The notes beneath the pieces were generated by a model, which worked only from the letters and a program-made list of their open reading frames with translations, was not told where the DNA came from and did no database searches. The translations under genes and the position numbers were made by a program. From Metasolibacillus meyeri (GTDB lineage Bacteria; Bacillota; Bacilli; Bacillales_A; Planococcaceae), in NCBI RefSeq assembly GCF_003049505.1, contig NZ_PYWN01000011.1:1-52145 (forward strand): DNA of 52,145 bases, in the 5' to 3' direction. Shown one piece after another: positions 50,504-52,145 of this stretch; positions within the stretch are counted from its first letter, which is position 1, and each line of letters begins with the position of its first letter.

Positions 50504-50896
50504 TCAAATCCCTCCAACCTTTGGAAAATCACCATGCTCAAAGCTCATTTTCATCGCAAGAACAAAATCATTGGAATGACCAATAACAAGGTAACCAACA
50601 ATCAAATAAATATCATCCGATAAATAAGCAGCTAAGTCCGAATGACCTGTCTGTTTTATAATGGTTTTATAAAATTGTTCTTGGGCAAGGCTTTGTAGCT
50701 CTTCTAATTGTCTTTTTACTGCTTCATTGTTCATGCTTTCAATAATGGCTGTAAAATTATTATGTGCCTTCATCCATTGTGAATCGAACGTCTCTGCGTC
50801 TCTTTGCTCCAAATAGTAATCAATTTCATCTAAGTCTTCATATTTTGAATCAACTTTAAACATTGCTAATGACTTTACCCAAGAAGTAACACCCAT
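50504..50896 (-). CDS. Hypothetical protein coupled to the GrpB gene
   Basis: A 130-residue acidic, mostly helical protein (YEDLDEIDYYLEQRDAETFD, LEELQSLAQEQFYKTIIKQ). No family recognised. ATG 50896 with AAAGGATGG upstream is preferred over the longer frame to 50929. It ends immediately before the GrpB gene, with no gap. Confidence 0.65.
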   Translation of the reverse strand: MGVTSWVKSLAMFKVDSKYEDLDEIDYYLEQRDAETFDSQWMKAHNNFTAIIESMNNEAVKRQLEELQSLAQEQFYKTIIKQTGHSDLAAYLSDDIYLIVGYLVIGHSNDFVLAMKMSFEHGDFPKVGGI

Positions 50897-51013
50897 CAAT
50901 ACACCATCCTTTTTACTCTGTATTCGCAAGATGTGAAGATTTTATCTTGTGTTCCTTTATCACCCAATATGTGATAGATGAAGAAAATCCCCACTGATTG
51001 AAGGTTCATTTCA

Positions 51014-51826
51014 TTAAAAATGCTCTAGTAATGCTCGCCAAATTTGTATATCCATGCCGCAAGAAGGACAATTTACTTCACCAGCTAGATACGGTAAATC
51101 ACGAGCAAGCCTCTTCTCATCAATCATTATCACTCTTTCTGACAATATCACTTGCTCCACATCTAAAAATTTAGCTATCGGGATAACTGGATAAGCCTTT
51201 TGCCCTTCTTCAAATATAGGATCTTGCGCAAATGCCTCGATACACCTATGTTTATCATTCGGCCACAAATAGCTTTCCTGTTTACACAGTGGACAGGCAA
51301 CAATATACTCATCCACAAATGTCATCAGCATATTTGCCACTTGATGTGATCCTCTGTATGCTGCATCTGCAACAAGTACATAATGTTTCTCTGAATCGTC
51401 TAAAGTATGAGCGTACGCAAACACTTCTTCCCACAATAATGCTATCTCAGATATTGCCTTAATATATTCACTGTAAATCTCCTCACAAATTGATGCTCCT
51501 ACCTGCTCAGCTAGCGCTGTCCAACCTGAAGGAAATGGCTCTGTTTTGTGATCATTGCGGCTCGCCTCAATAACACCACATGTAATAAATAGATTGTGAC
51601 GAACTTCAGGGTTTTGTGTAGAACAAGCAATCTGTACTAAATAAGGAACAGCTGCATATGTCACCGTATAAATCGTATTTTGATGAAATAAGTATTCTTC
51701 AAAAAGTTCATCTGCTATTTCTTGGTCATACTTCTGTGTCAATTGCTGCAATAGCACTGGCACATTCTCCCCAGAGCCATATGGTCCCATCAATTTTCCC
51801 CATATATCACTAGTCCATGTAAGCAA
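51014..51826 (-). CDS. Hypothetical protein with HEAT-like helices and a split zinc ribbon
   Basis: A 270-residue protein. The N-terminal part is helical and reminiscent of HEAT/ARM repeats (YAAVPYLVQIACSTQNPEVR). Two Cys pairs, CPLC (about 178) and CPSC (about 255), could bind one zinc. The family is not recognised; similar proteins occur singly near toxin-immunity genes in bacilli, which is a weak inference. TTG start with GGGAGGGG upstream. Confidence 0.65.
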   Translation of the reverse strand: MLTWTSDIWGKLMGPYGSGENVPVLLQQLTQKYDQEIADELFEEYLFHQNTIYTVTYAAVPYLVQIACSTQNPEVRHNLFITCGVIEASRNDHKTEPFPSGWTALAEQVGASICEEIYSEYIKAISEIALLWEEVFAYAHTLDDSEKHYVLVADAAYRGSHQVANMLMTFVDEYIVACPLCKQESYLWPNDKHRCIEAFAQDPIFEEGQKAYPVIPIAKFLDVEQVILSERVIMIDEKRLARDLPYLAGEVNCPSCGMDIQIWRALLEHF

Positions 51827-51960
51827 AATAAACCCCTCCCTATATTCCTGCTTATTGCTACTTTAAAATGCAAAAACTTTTACTGTTCAAAAAGTATAGC
51901 ATGATTCCAATTATCTCGCCTAAGTTCAGTATTAAGATATACCCCCAATAAAAATACTCT

Positions 51961-52035
51961 ATCAACAACTTTCACGTTTCTATTGGCAAATTTTCGCGTT
52001 CTATCAGTAACTTTAGTGCCTTTATCAGCAAACTA
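51961..52035. repeat. Degenerate 21-nt tandem repeat, about 3.5 units
   Basis: Units begin at 51961, 51982, 52003 and 52024 with exactly 21-nt spacing, each starting ATCA/ATTG followed by (A/G)(C/G).AA.TTT. It lies between a hypothetical gene and the right-edge terminator. Its theme (GCTGATA-like on the minus strand) recalls the repeat at 34383-34490. Confidence 0.7.
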
Positions 52036-52100
52036 TAAAAGATGTCTCCATTTGTTTACTTGCGATAATGCTTGGGGTTTCTCTTTTCAGCATACGAAAA

Positions 52101-52122
52101 AACCGCTGAATACTCAGCGGTT
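52101..52122 (-). terminator. Terminator, probably of an rRNA operon
   Basis: Stem AACCGCTGA / TCAGCGGTT, four-base loop, followed on the minus strand by TTTTTTCG. The transcript it ends comes from beyond the right edge. Confidence 0.85.
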
Positions 52123-52126
52123 CATT

Positions 52127-52145
52127 GTTGCGAAGCGACGTCCTA
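52127..52145 (-). rRNA. Probable 3' end of a 5S rRNA gene (partial)
   Basis: The minus strand at the window edge begins TAGGACGTCGC, a sequence typical of the 3' arm of bacterial 5S rRNA (GAGUAGGACGUCGC), followed within 25 nt by a terminator. Only about 19 nt are in the window, so this is tentative and the exact 3' end is uncertain. Confidence 0.5.

Overview
The window looks like the chromosome of a low-GC Gram-positive bacterium of the Bacillaceae/Planococcaceae group (Lysinibacillus- or Solibacillus-like). Reasons: AT-rich sequence, strong AAGGAGG-type ribosome binding sites with some TTG and GTG starts, and the conserved order purEKBCSQLFMNHD - yerA - yerB - yerC - pcrB - pcrA - ligA - camS - gatCAB - dgkB - rlmCD familiar from Bacillus subtilis. 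Genus is inferred from protein style only.

Left edge (1-4990, mostly minus strand): a TPP riboswitch whose gene lies outside the window; an FNR-type flavin reductase and a DoxX membrane protein between two similar ~70-nt repeats; about 0.8 kb of decayed sequence; and a broken siderophore-type locus (AraC regulator plus iron-binding lipoprotein, each with one in-frame stop) carrying two perfect 7-1-7 Fur boxes.

5-10.3 kb: rlmCD (minus), then a plus-strand four-gene operon of a receiver-like/PP2C phosphatase, an RsbW-like kinase, a chemoreceptor and an RsbV-like STAS protein. This is a partner-switching module with its own sensor.

10.3-32.2 kb (minus): TPM-domain and zinc-ribbon membrane proteins, dgkB, a thioredoxin-like protein, gatCAB, camS, ligA, pcrA, pcrB, yerC, yerB and yerA. 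The main surprise is here. The helicase gene pcrA is split by two different, apparently complete group II introns (24922-27536 and 22144-24822), each with an intact reverse transcriptase/HNH protein and a 34-nt domain V. They are separated by an exon of only 99 nt. Removing both at the predicted GUGCG...AU boundaries restores one 748-codon reading frame. One intron sits inside helicase motif II (DEYQD|T), the other 33 codons upstream.

32.2-47 kb: two small plus-strand genes, then the complete 12-gene IMP operon (minus), preceded by a PurR operator, a promoter, a guanine-type riboswitch and its terminator. The purH-purD gap holds an undescribed-looking array of four hairpins sharing the loop motif UUUGGYCGGG, followed by a terminator and a 21-nt degenerate tandem repeat.

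47-52.1 kb: yebG, a small membrane protein, an LCP cell-wall ligase, a copper-amine-oxidase-like surface protein, a GrpB protein with an unknown partner, an unknown zinc-ribbon protein, a second 21-nt repeat array, and a terminator next to what is probably the 3' end of a 5S rRNA gene at the right edge.
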